Assembly: GCA_947492175.1 (NCBI GenBank)
Contig: CANLMQ010000001.1
Location: forward strand, 248,001 to 312,000
DNA from: an uncultured Draconibacterium sp.
GTDB taxonomy: Bacteria > Bacteroidota > Bacteroidia > Bacteroidales > Prolixibacteraceae
DNA length: 64,000 nt
Direction: 5' to 3'
Shown here: one piece after another, positions 53,808 to 60,320 of the stretch
Numbering within the stretch: position 1 is the first letter of the stretch
How the letters are laid out: the number at the start of each line of letters is the position of its first letter
Program-made: the position numbers and the translations under genes
Notes under the pieces: model-generated
Databases searched by the model: none
What the model was told of the DNA's origin: nothing
What the model saw: only the letters and a program-made list of their open reading frames with translations

Positions 53808-54509
53808 ATGAAACAATCATTGTTAGCTATCTGCTTAATTCTCTTGATCAGCTTTAGTTTATTTGCTCAAAAAAATGAACCGATAAAAGTTAAGGCCGGC
53901 ACCCGATTAACAGATTATTTCGAACCAAACGAAAGGTATCTTTATCCTGATTTTATCAACGGAAAGGCAAAATTCAGAAATGGAAAAACTTACAGATGTC
54001 GTTTCAATTACAATTTTCTTTCCGGAGAAATGGAATTTATCGAGAAGAAAGATACATTAACTATTATTGATAAAAATGAACTTCTTTCAATTGTAATAAA
54101 GCAGGATACATTTTATTACGAAAACGGTTATTTGCAACAAATACAAAATGGTTTTATAAAAGTTTATTCAAAACAATTTATAAAACTAAAAGATATCCAG
54201 AAGAAAGGGGCAATGGGTACCATTAACAGGAGTTCTGCTACGGAATCCATTAAATATTGGCAAAGTGGTTCTTTATCGTATGATTTGATTTCAGATACCG
54301 ATATAATTCTCCAAAAAGAAGAACAATTTTTCTTTTCTCTATCGCAAAATAATTTTACTCTTTTCAACCGATCCAATTTATTTGCTCTCCTGCCCTGGAA
54401 AAAGGCGGATTTAAAATCCTATATAAAATCGAACAAGATCAATTTTAAATCGAAAAAAGATGTGTTGGAGCTGGCAAATTATATCAACCAATTTTTGGCT
54501 AAAAAATAA
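53808..54509 (+). CDS. Exported protein of unknown function
   Basis: The frame opens at 53754, but MKQSLLAICLILLISFSLFAQ at 53808 is a clear signal peptide, giving 233 residues. The mature part starts KNEPIKVKAGTRLTDYFEPNERYLYPDFINGKAKFRNGKTYRC, looks beta-rich and has no domain I know. It is followed closely by the convergent acr3 gene (27 bases). Bacteroidota encode many such single exported proteins of about this length. Function not assigned. Confidence 0.7.
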   Translation: MKQSLLAICLILLISFSLFAQKNEPIKVKAGTRLTDYFEPNERYLYPDFINGKAKFRNGKTYRCRFNYNFLSGEMEFIEKKDTLTIIDKNELLSIVIKQDTFYYENGYLQQIQNGFIKVYSKQFIKLKDIQKKGAMGTINRSSATESIKYWQSGSLSYDLISDTDIILQKEEQFFFSLSQNNFTLFNRSNLFALLPWKKADLKSYIKSNKINFKSKKDVLELANYINQFLAKK

Positions 54510-54536
54510 TTGGGATACAAAAACTACTACATTCAA

Positions 54537-55622
54537 TTATATCGTAAGCCTGGAAAAATATCTCTTCTTAAAGTACAGTGCCACATTTACCAGTGCAATC
54601 ATAACCGGCACTTCAACCAACGGGCCAATTACTGCAGCAAATGCTTCACCCGAATTCATGCCAAAAATAGCAATGGCAACTGCAATGGCCAGCTCGAAGT
54701 TGTTGCTGGCAGCCGTAAACGAAAGTGTGGTTGACTGTTCGTAATTAGCACCAATTTTTTTACTCATAAAAAACGATAGTAAAAACATGATCACAAAATA
54801 GATCAGTAACGGGATGGCAATTAACACCACATCCATGGGAATTTTTACAATGTATTCGCCCTTCAGCGAGAACATAACCACAATGGTAAAAAGTAAGGCA
54901 ATTAAAGTTATCAGGCTTATTTTAGGAATAAACCGGGTTTGATACCACTCTTTGCTTTTCATTCTGATTAATACAAATCGCGTAACAAAACCGGCAACAA
55001 ACGGAATTCCCAGGAAAATAAGTACACTTTCGGCTATTTGTGCGATGGTTATATTTTCAACAGCATCGTTTGTTGGCACACCAAACCATCCGGGTAGAAC
55101 TGCAATAAAAAAGTACGCATAAACCGAAAAAAACAGTACCTGGAAAATAGAGTTAAAAGCAACCAGTCCGGCAGCGTATTGAGTATCGCCTTTGGCCAGG
55201 TCGTTCCAAACAATTACCATGGCAATACACCGGGCCAAACCAATCATTATAATCCCGTACATATACGGCAGGTTGGCATTATTCTCCCCGGGAAAAAGTT
55301 TGAAAAACAAAATACCCAGGGCAAACATCAAAACCGGGCCAATTACCCAGTTTTGCACCAACGAAAGCGTCAGAACTTTGTAGTTTTTAAATACATCGCC
55401 CAATTCTTCGTATTTAACCTTTGCCAGTGGCGGATACATCATTAAAATCAGGCCAATTGCAATGGGCAGATTAGTAGTGCTTTCTTCCGATGGTTTTAAC
55501 GATTCCCAAAAGTTGGCAATGGCAGGGAAAAAATAACCAGAAAGTACACCAACCGCCATAGCCAGGAAAATCCAAAGAGTCAGGTAGCGGTCGAGAAATT
55601 TAAGACGTGGTTGTGATGGCAT
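54537..55622 (-). CDS. acr3: Arsenite efflux transporter of the ACR3 family
   Basis: A 361-residue ten-helix inner-membrane carrier that exports As(III) using the proton gradient. It opens LKFLDRYLTLWIFLAMAVGVLSGYFFPA and contains the ACR3 signature IGLARCIAMVIVWNDLAKGD with its essential cysteine, plus VQNWVIGPVLMFALGILF and SLSFTAASNNFELAIAVAIAIFG. Full length. It is the last gene of the minus-strand ars operon, 78 bases after arsC; a short repeat-like spacer (AACTTTGAACTCTGAACACTG) lies between. Confidence 0.93.
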   Translation of the reverse strand: MPSQPRLKFLDRYLTLWIFLAMAVGVLSGYFFPAIANFWESLKPSEESTTNLPIAIGLILMMYPPLAKVKYEELGDVFKNYKVLTLSLVQNWVIGPVLMFALGILFFKLFPGENNANLPYMYGIIMIGLARCIAMVIVWNDLAKGDTQYAAGLVAFNSIFQVLFFSVYAYFFIAVLPGWFGVPTNDAVENITIAQIAESVLIFLGIPFVAGFVTRFVLIRMKSKEWYQTRFIPKISLITLIALLFTIVVMFSLKGEYIVKIPMDVVLIAIPLLIYFVIMFLLSFFMSKKIGANYEQSTTLSFTAASNNFELAIAVAIAIFGMNSGEAFAAVIGPLVEVPVMIALVNVALYFKKRYFSRLTI

Positions 55623-55700
55623 AATTTATTGATTGTTGGATTGTCAGATGCTGGATATTTAGACTTAGTATCTGATAAACTTTGAACTCTGAACACTGAA

Positions 55701-56129
55701 CTACCCCAGTTGCGGTTTTATCTCATTTTCGTACAGTTTCCAAAAACCATTTTTAATCTCATCGCGAACTCTTTCAAATTCACTCCAGATAAACTCATCA
55801 GTACCTGTAGCATGTGACGGATCATCGTAGCCCATATGTAAACGGTTTTTAACTTTCCCGGAAAATGCCGGACAGCTTTCGTTAGCCCCTCCACAAACGG
55901 TAATTACATAATCCCACTCGTCATTCAGGTATTTTTCAACCGAATTGGAAGTATGGTGGCTTATATCCAGGCCAATTTCGGCCATCGCTTCTACAGCTTT
56001 TCGGTTAAGTTTACCGGATGCTTCCGTTCCTGCTGATTCAACCTGTATTCTTTTATCGAACGATTGTAAAAAACCATGCGCCATCTGGCTGCGGCACGAA
56101 TTTCCCGTACAAAGAATTAATACTTTCAT
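55701..56129 (-). CDS. arsC: Arsenate reductase, low-molecular-weight phosphatase type
   Basis: A 142-residue thioredoxin-linked ArsC. The active-site P-loop is VLILCTGNSCRSQMAHGFL (C-x5-R), a resolving cysteine is in ITVCGGANESCPAF and the acid loop is MGYDDPSHATGTDEFIW. It reduces As(V) to As(III) for export. Length and motifs fit the Staphylococcus-type enzyme. It lies between the P5C reductase-like gene (80 bases upstream) and acr3 and shares their strand. Confidence 0.94.
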   Translation of the reverse strand: MKVLILCTGNSCRSQMAHGFLQSFDKRIQVESAGTEASGKLNRKAVEAMAEIGLDISHHTSNSVEKYLNDEWDYVITVCGGANESCPAFSGKVKNRLHMGYDDPSHATGTDEFIWSEFERVRDEIKNGFWKLYENEIKPQLG

Positions 56130-56209
56130 GTTTTAAGAATTGGTCGGAAGACAGAAGTCTGAAGCACGAAAAAAAATGCAGATCAGACACCAAATCTTCC
56201 AATTAATAT

Positions 56210-56983
56210 TTATGCTTTTATCTTATTATACAATCCTATCAATTTTGTATGATAGATTTCTGTAATCTGTTCCTCAGCATCACCAATAGGTTTTACGGGA
56301 ATTAAATCTTTTACTTCATCGGCAGAAAGTCCTGAATTAAAGAAAATCGATACCGATCTTTTTAATGTTGCTTCCAGCGTCTTTTTTGCCTCATCTTTAT
56401 CCAGTCCGGTAGCTTCAGCAATTTTTTGTAGTTCTTCCCACTGGAACCAGAAATAGGTAGGCAACATTGCAGAAACAATGGCATAGCCTTCCAGTTTCTT
56501 TTCATCTGCTTCGAAGTTTTTCCCCAAAGCTTTAACCATTTTCAAAAACTTCTTTTTGGCCTTTACTGAGAAAGAGGCATGGAATGCAACCGGATTATAG
56601 CCTTTATTGATATATGAAGTAGCATTGGGAATCATTCGCACAATTTTAGTTGTGCCTAAAGCAGCTGCCATTTTTTCGATGCTTACCTTTGGTGCAAGCG
56701 AAAGAACCAATGTATCTTCTGTAATTATATCTTTTATTTTCGCAAGTGTTTCTCCCATTACCGGAGGATGAACGGCCAGAACTACCACAGCTTGTTTTGC
56801 TGTGTCTTCTGCTGTTTCAACCAGCTCAATATCGGGGAAATAACCTTTTAGTGCACTCAGCGTTTCGCTGTTTGGATCAAATACTTTTACGCTTTCAAAC
56901 CGAGTTAATTTGTTTTGAAATGCTTGCAGAAAAATTTTTGTAATTCTTCCTCCTCCAATAAATCCAATGGTTTTTGCTTTCAT
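56210..56983 (-). CDS. Pyrroline-5-carboxylate reductase-like NAD(P)-binding protein
   Basis: A 257-residue dehydrogenase-like protein. The Rossmann start MKAKTIGFIGGGRITKIFLQAFQNKL and the later VVVLAVHPPVMGETLAKIKDII, IVRMIPNATSYINKGYNPVAFH and TLEATLKRSVSIFFNSGLSADEVKDLIPVKPIGDAEEQI follow ProC, but the dimer domain is less conserved than in true P5C reductases. In this genome location its neighbours are arsP-like and arsC, so a role in arsenic or thiol metabolism is possible but unproved. Its ATG forms part of leader element B. Confidence 0.8.
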   Translation of the reverse strand: MKAKTIGFIGGGRITKIFLQAFQNKLTRFESVKVFDPNSETLSALKGYFPDIELVETAEDTAKQAVVVLAVHPPVMGETLAKIKDIITEDTLVLSLAPKVSIEKMAAALGTTKIVRMIPNATSYINKGYNPVAFHASFSVKAKKKFLKMVKALGKNFEADEKKLEGYAIVSAMLPTYFWFQWEELQKIAEATGLDKDEAKKTLEATLKRSVSIFFNSGLSADEVKDLIPVKPIGDAEEQITEIYHTKLIGLYNKIKA

Positions 56984-57078
56984 CTGTTTATAATTTTTAA
57001 TTTTTAAAGGTAACAGATGGAACTCGCATGACTATAATCATTCGCTTGTGAGTGAAGACTTTCTCATGCTCGTTTCAT
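56981..57078 (-). promoter_or_regulatory. Structured leader element, copy B (ATG type)
   Basis: Same architecture as copy A: ATGAAACGAGCATG, 35 bases, ATGCGAGTTCCATCTGTTACC and a 23-base AT-rich loop before AACAGATG. GCATGA (57069-57064) pairs with TCATGC (57031-57026), and CATCTGTT (57019-57012) pairs with AACAGATG (56988-56981) including the start codon. It sits between the arsP-like and P5C reductase-like genes without its own TAnnTTTG promoter. Confidence 0.65.
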
Positions 57079-57109
57079 TATAAATTATTTTAAGGTTAGA
57101 AATTGGTTT

Positions 57110-58120
57110 CTACATCACATAATTAAAAATGAATCCGACCGCAGTTATTCCCACAGCAACAACAGCGACAAAAACAACAATCAGCTGCCACTTTAGTACT
57201 TTTTTAAGTATGATTATTTCGGGTAACGACAGTCCGATTACCGACATCATAAAAGCAAGAGCAGTGCCCAGTGTTACTCCTTTCTCCATTAATACTGCAA
57301 CAATCGGTATAATACCTGCTGCATTCGAATACAAGGGGATACCCAGTAAAATTGCAAGTGGAACGGCATACCAACTTCCTTCACCCATTATTCGGGCCAG
57401 GTAATCTTCAGGCACGTAACCATGGGCACCGGCACCAACTGCAATTCCGATTAATATGTATATCCATATTTTTCCAACAATCTCTTTTACTGTATCCATT
57501 CCAATTTGAATACGATCGCTAAAGTTTAGCTTCTCCTCAAGCAATGCAGGTTGATTGGATTTTACTTCGTACACCCAACTGGCAACATATTTTTGCAACT
57601 GTAGTTTTTCTATTATAAATCCGGAAATAGTGGCAATTATTAAACCTGTTGACACATATATAACTGCTACTTTCCAACCAAATAAACCGGCCAACAACAC
57701 CAATGCTACTTCGTTAATTAAAGGAGCTGCAATTAGGAACGAGAAAGTAACTCCAATGGGAATTCCAGCTTCAACAAAACCAAGGAAAAGAGGGATTGCC
57801 GAACACGAACAAAACGGGGTTAATATTCCCAGTCCCGATGCCATGGCATTCCCGGCAAAAAGCGACTTCCCTTCCAGTGTTTTGCGTGTTTTTTCTGCCG
57901 AAAACCAACTCCGGATTACGCCAACCAGAAAAACAATCAGCACAAGCAACAACATTACTTTGGGCACTTCAAATACAAAAAACCAAATCGATTCGGTTAA
58001 ATGTGTGCCCTCCTTCAAACCAATAAGTTGATAAACCAATAAATCAGTAATCTCCTCAAGGTTTACATAGATTAAAATCCAGGCTATCAAAAGGCCTGTC
58101 AATAGTAGTATCTTTTTCAC
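57110..58120 (-). CDS. arsP: ArsP-like permease (DUF318/SO_0444 family)
   Basis: A 336-residue eight-helix inner-membrane permease. The start is GTG at 58120 (MKKILLLTGLLIAWILIYV), supported by leader element D. The conserved cysteine-rich motif TPFCSCSAIPLFLGFVEAGIPIG near residue 103 and the paired later segment LGIPLYSNAAGIIPIVAVLMEKGV are diagnostic of the DUF318 group, which includes ArsP, an exporter of trivalent organoarsenicals, and related Cu/Zn efflux proteins. Given the operon, methylarsenite or phenylarsenical export is most likely. Confidence 0.82.
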   Translation of the reverse strand: MKKILLLTGLLIAWILIYVNLEEITDLLVYQLIGLKEGTHLTESIWFFVFEVPKVMLLLVLIVFLVGVIRSWFSAEKTRKTLEGKSLFAGNAMASGLGILTPFCSCSAIPLFLGFVEAGIPIGVTFSFLIAAPLINEVALVLLAGLFGWKVAVIYVSTGLIIATISGFIIEKLQLQKYVASWVYEVKSNQPALLEEKLNFSDRIQIGMDTVKEIVGKIWIYILIGIAVGAGAHGYVPEDYLARIMGEGSWYAVPLAILLGIPLYSNAAGIIPIVAVLMEKGVTLGTALAFMMSVIGLSLPEIIILKKVLKWQLIVVFVAVVAVGITAVGFIFNYVM

Positions 58121-58256
58121 TTGAATAATTTCAATTAATGTTTTGTATTATTAGCACATATGACACCAACATAAATTCTGTACTTCAATACCCGTGGAAC
58201 TCGCATGAACAAACCATTCGTATATTTTTCTATTCGCCAAATCATGCTCCTTTCAT
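58118..58256 (-). promoter_or_regulatory. Structured leader element, copy D (GTG type)
   Basis: Begins ATGAAAGGAGCATG, 36 bases later ATGCGAGTTCCACGGGTATTGAA, and ends at the arsP GTG. GCATGA (58247-58242) pairs with TCATGC (58208-58203). CAC (58196-58194), a GGGTA bulge and TTGAA (58188-58184) pair with TTCAA-GTG (58125-58118), enclosing the start codon; an inner GTACA/TGTGC helix exists as in copy E. It fills the 223-base gap between arsG and arsP-like. Confidence 0.6.
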
Positions 58257-58343
58257 CTCTTTCGCAATCAATTTGCTTTATTTCCTTCCGTCGCTTCTAT
58301 CTGCTTGAGTAGATAAACAGATTATAGCAACGTAGAGCGGATT

Positions 58344-59060
58344 TTACTTTAGCATTACTTTAATCCAGATAATCCACAAATAATAAGTTCCCACACCAAT
58401 AAACAACACCGCAATTACGCGGCGCATCCAAAATTCAACGTGTTTTAAAATGTTGTAGAATTTTCCAACGCCTGAAATAGTAAAAGCCAGTAACCAGGCA
58501 ATAATAATAACCGGAATACCTGTGGCAAGCGCATAAACAACGGGTAAGATCAATCCCTTTGCCGAGCCAATCGACATGGGAATTAACATGCCAAAATAAA
58601 GCACGCCGCTGTATGGGCAGAATGCCAAAGCAAACACAACTCCCAGTAACAGCACATTCCAGAAATTCCACTTGTTTTTATCTTCCAGTTTTTTTGAAAA
58701 AATATTTAATCCGGGAAAATCAATTTTTATAATCCCAAGCATAAAAATTCCAACAACAATTAAGAGTGGCCCCAAAATTTTTTCTCCGTGTAATTGAAAA
58801 AACGAAGAAATTTTAAACTGGTCGGCTCCCAGAAAAAGCAAAATTGCCAGCACCGAATATGACAAAGCTCTTCCCAGGGTATAGATTAATCCGTTGTAAA
58901 AAACACGCTTCTTAACCTCAATATCTTTACCGATGTAGCCAATGGCAGTTATATTAGTGGCCATTGGGCATGGACTTATTGCTGTTAACAAACCCAAAAA
59001 GAAAGCCGACAAAATGGGAATACCGGAGTTCTCGTAAAGAGATGTCAAAAACTCTTCCAT
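58344..59060 (-). CDS. arsG: ArsG-type permease (CcdA/DsbD-like membrane protein)
   Basis: A 238-residue six-helix inner-membrane protein of the cytochrome c biogenesis CcdA fold. The paired cysteines characteristic of that fold are in LTAISPCPMATNITAIGYIG and GVVFALAFCPYSGVLYFGMLIP. In ars operons such proteins are named ArsG and are thought to export trivalent aromatic arsenicals after reduction by ArsE and ArsF. Placement 9 bases after arsF and in a full ars operon supports this name. A plain electron-carrying CcdA role cannot be excluded. Confidence 0.8.
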   Translation of the reverse strand: MEEFLTSLYENSGIPILSAFFLGLLTAISPCPMATNITAIGYIGKDIEVKKRVFYNGLIYTLGRALSYSVLAILLFLGADQFKISSFFQLHGEKILGPLLIVVGIFMLGIIKIDFPGLNIFSKKLEDKNKWNFWNVLLLGVVFALAFCPYSGVLYFGMLIPMSIGSAKGLILPVVYALATGIPVIIIAWLLAFTISGVGKFYNILKHVEFWMRRVIAVLFIGVGTYYLWIIWIKVMLK

Positions 59061-59069
59061 TTCGAATTT

Positions 59070-59480
59070 CTAGTCGTTTAATGCTTTACGCAGCGCTTCC
59101 TGTAATTTTTCCGGCTGTTTAAGTGCATACATAAATCCTTTGCTGGTCAGGTCTGTTTTTTTATCACCTTTTACAACAATCAATGCCGAGCCTGTAACAC
59201 CCATCTTTTTCACCAGCTTTTTATTGGCCGAATCTTCTGCATTATAGGATTTAAACAACAGCTCTCCATTTTTTTTCGCACTGGCATAAGGTTGCTCTTC
59301 CAGCACTTCCTTTGTTACTTTCTCAATGGCTAAACAAGTAGGACAACGTCTTGTATTGTGAAAATAATACACTTCAGTTTTTGCTCCTTCTGTTTTATTG
59401 TTCTGAAGAGTTTCTGCACTTGCAGCAAATACAAACAGCATAACAAATACAGTTAAAAGAATTGATTTTGCGGTTTTCAT
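59070..59480 (-). CDS. arsF: ArsF-type exported thioredoxin-like protein
   Basis: A 136-residue protein with signal peptide MKTAKSILLTVFVMLFVFAASA. The redox motif CPTC occurs in FHNTRRCPTCLAIEKVTKEVL, and the remainder (NGELLFKSYNAEDSANKKLVKKMGVTGSALIVVKGDKKTDLTS) is a small thioredoxin-like fold. It corresponds to the gene commonly named ArsF in ArsEFG operons, which act on nitro- or other aromatic arsenicals. Its start codon is part of leader element C. Periplasmic. Confidence 0.8.
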   Translation of the reverse strand: MKTAKSILLTVFVMLFVFAASAETLQNNKTEGAKTEVYYFHNTRRCPTCLAIEKVTKEVLEEQPYASAKKNGELLFKSYNAEDSANKKLVKKMGVTGSALIVVKGDKKTDLTSKGFMYALKQPEKLQEALRKALND

Positions 59481-59574
59481 TCGTTTATATTTTTAATTTT
59501 TAATGGAAACTCATGTAACTCGCAAGGAATATAATCGTGCTTTTGTATGATTATTTTTACCATGCTCGTTTCAT
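59478..59574 (-). promoter_or_regulatory. Structured leader element, copy C (ATG type)
   Basis: ATGAAACGAGCATG, 35 bases, TTGCGAGTTACATGAGTTT and a 20-base spacer to the arsF ATG. The first helix is GCA-T-GG (59565-59560) with CC-T-TGC (59527-59522), one T.T mismatch but a G-C pair at the sixth position where copies A and B have T-A and A-T. CAT...GTTT (59515-59507) pairs with AAAC..ATG (59486-59478) with two mismatches, again including the start codon. It begins 10 bases after the arsE-like stop. Confidence 0.6.
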
Positions 59575-59583
59575 TTAATTGAT

Positions 59584-59817
59584 TTATTGAGTTAATAATT
59601 CCTTTAATTCATCTGTTTTTGGCAATCTGCCGGTTAAAACTACTTTACCGTCAACCACCAAACCAGGAGTTCGCATTACTCCATATTGCATAATTTTGTA
59701 AATATCCTCTTCTTTCTCAATTGTGGCCTCAATGCCCATTTCCGACACAACATCGCGTGTCAGCTGTTCCAGTTTTTTACATTTTGTACAACCGGTTCCT
59801 AATACTTTAATGTCCAT
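59584..59817 (-). CDS. arsE: ArsE-like thioredoxin-fold protein (redox-active disulfide protein 2)
   Basis: The frame opens at 59844; MDIKVLGTGCTKCKKLEQLTRDVVSEMG at 59817 is the normal start (77 residues). It is a thioredoxin_3-type mini-protein with the CTKC active site and the cis-proline region GVMRTPGLVVDGKVVLTGRLP. In ArsEFG operons the equivalent gene is named arsE. Cytoplasmic. A second ArsR-type inverted repeat lies just upstream (59837-59854), suggesting direct control of an internal promoter. Confidence 0.8.
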   Translation of the reverse strand: MDIKVLGTGCTKCKKLEQLTRDVVSEMGIEATIEKEEDIYKIMQYGVMRTPGLVVDGKVVLTGRLPKTDELKELLTQ

Positions 59818-59836
59818 TTTTATTTTATTATTCGTA

Positions 59837-59854
59837 GTTCGCAAAAAAACGAAC
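59837..59854. promoter_or_regulatory. Second ArsR-type operator
   Basis: GTTCG-8-CGAAC, identical to the arsR operator at 16 of 18 positions (hand count). It lies between arsR and the arsE-like gene. The -7 box inside would read TTTTTTTG, missing the TA, so any promoter here is weak. Confidence 0.55.
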
Positions 59855-59870
59855 AGTTATTATAAATTTT

Positions 59871-60170
59871 TTAAAGCTTCAGAAATGTTTTAAATAAATC
59901 CTGAGCTTCTTTCCAATTTGCTTTATTTACACAATATTTTACACGCGGAGCTTCAATCTCGCCCTGAATTAACCCGGCTTCTTTTAACTCCTTTAAATGC
60001 TGCGAAAGAGTTGATTTTGCAATTGGAAGCTCACTACTTAAATCGCCACTGTAACAACACGACTGGCTTCCTAACAGCTGCATTACATACACCCGAACCG
60101 GATGCCCCAGCGCTTTTGCATAGCGGGCAAGCCTTGTCTGATCGTCTGAAATAATTTTTACATCTATCAT
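59871..60170 (-). CDS. arsR: ArsR/SmtB-family metalloregulator
   Basis: A 99-residue winged-helix repressor. RYAKALGHPVRVYVMQLLGSQSCCYSGDLSSELPIAKSTLSQHLKELKEAGLIQGE holds the DNA-binding helix (SELPIAKSTLSQHLKELK) and a vicinal cysteine pair CC at about residues 37-38 that fits As(III) or Sb(III) sensing; a further cysteine is in VKYCVNKAN. It would release DNA when arsenite binds. It is the first gene of the operon and its presumed operator covers the promoter. Confidence 0.92.
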   Translation of the reverse strand: MIDVKIISDDQTRLARYAKALGHPVRVYVMQLLGSQSCCYSGDLSSELPIAKSTLSQHLKELKEAGLIQGEIEAPRVKYCVNKANWKEAQDLFKTFLKL

Positions 60171-60190
60171 TATATCTTCTCCTCGTTCGT

Positions 60191-60226
60191 TGTTCGCAAA
60201 ATTACGAACACAATGTGAAATAACAA
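60191..60226 (-). promoter_or_regulatory. ars operon promoter with overlapping ArsR operator
   Basis: Minus strand: TTG (60226-60224), exactly 19 bases, TAATTTTG (60204-60197). The inverted repeat TGTTCG...CGAACA (60191-60196 and 60205-60210) wraps the TAATTTTG box, so repressor binding would block the promoter directly. Confidence 0.78.
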
Positions 60227-60287
60227 GAATTTTTTCAGAAAAATTGGGTATAACTAATGAAATTCGTTTCTACTTTCAACTATTCAC

Positions 60288-60295
60288 TAATTTTG
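60288..60295 (+). promoter_or_regulatory. -7 element (TAATTTTG) for hrpB
   Basis: A perfect TAnnTTTG, 26 bases before the TTG start of hrpB. No TTG at the right upstream distance. Confidence 0.4.
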
Positions 60296-60320
60296 CAATC
60301 AATTAAAAAAGAAAGTTGGT

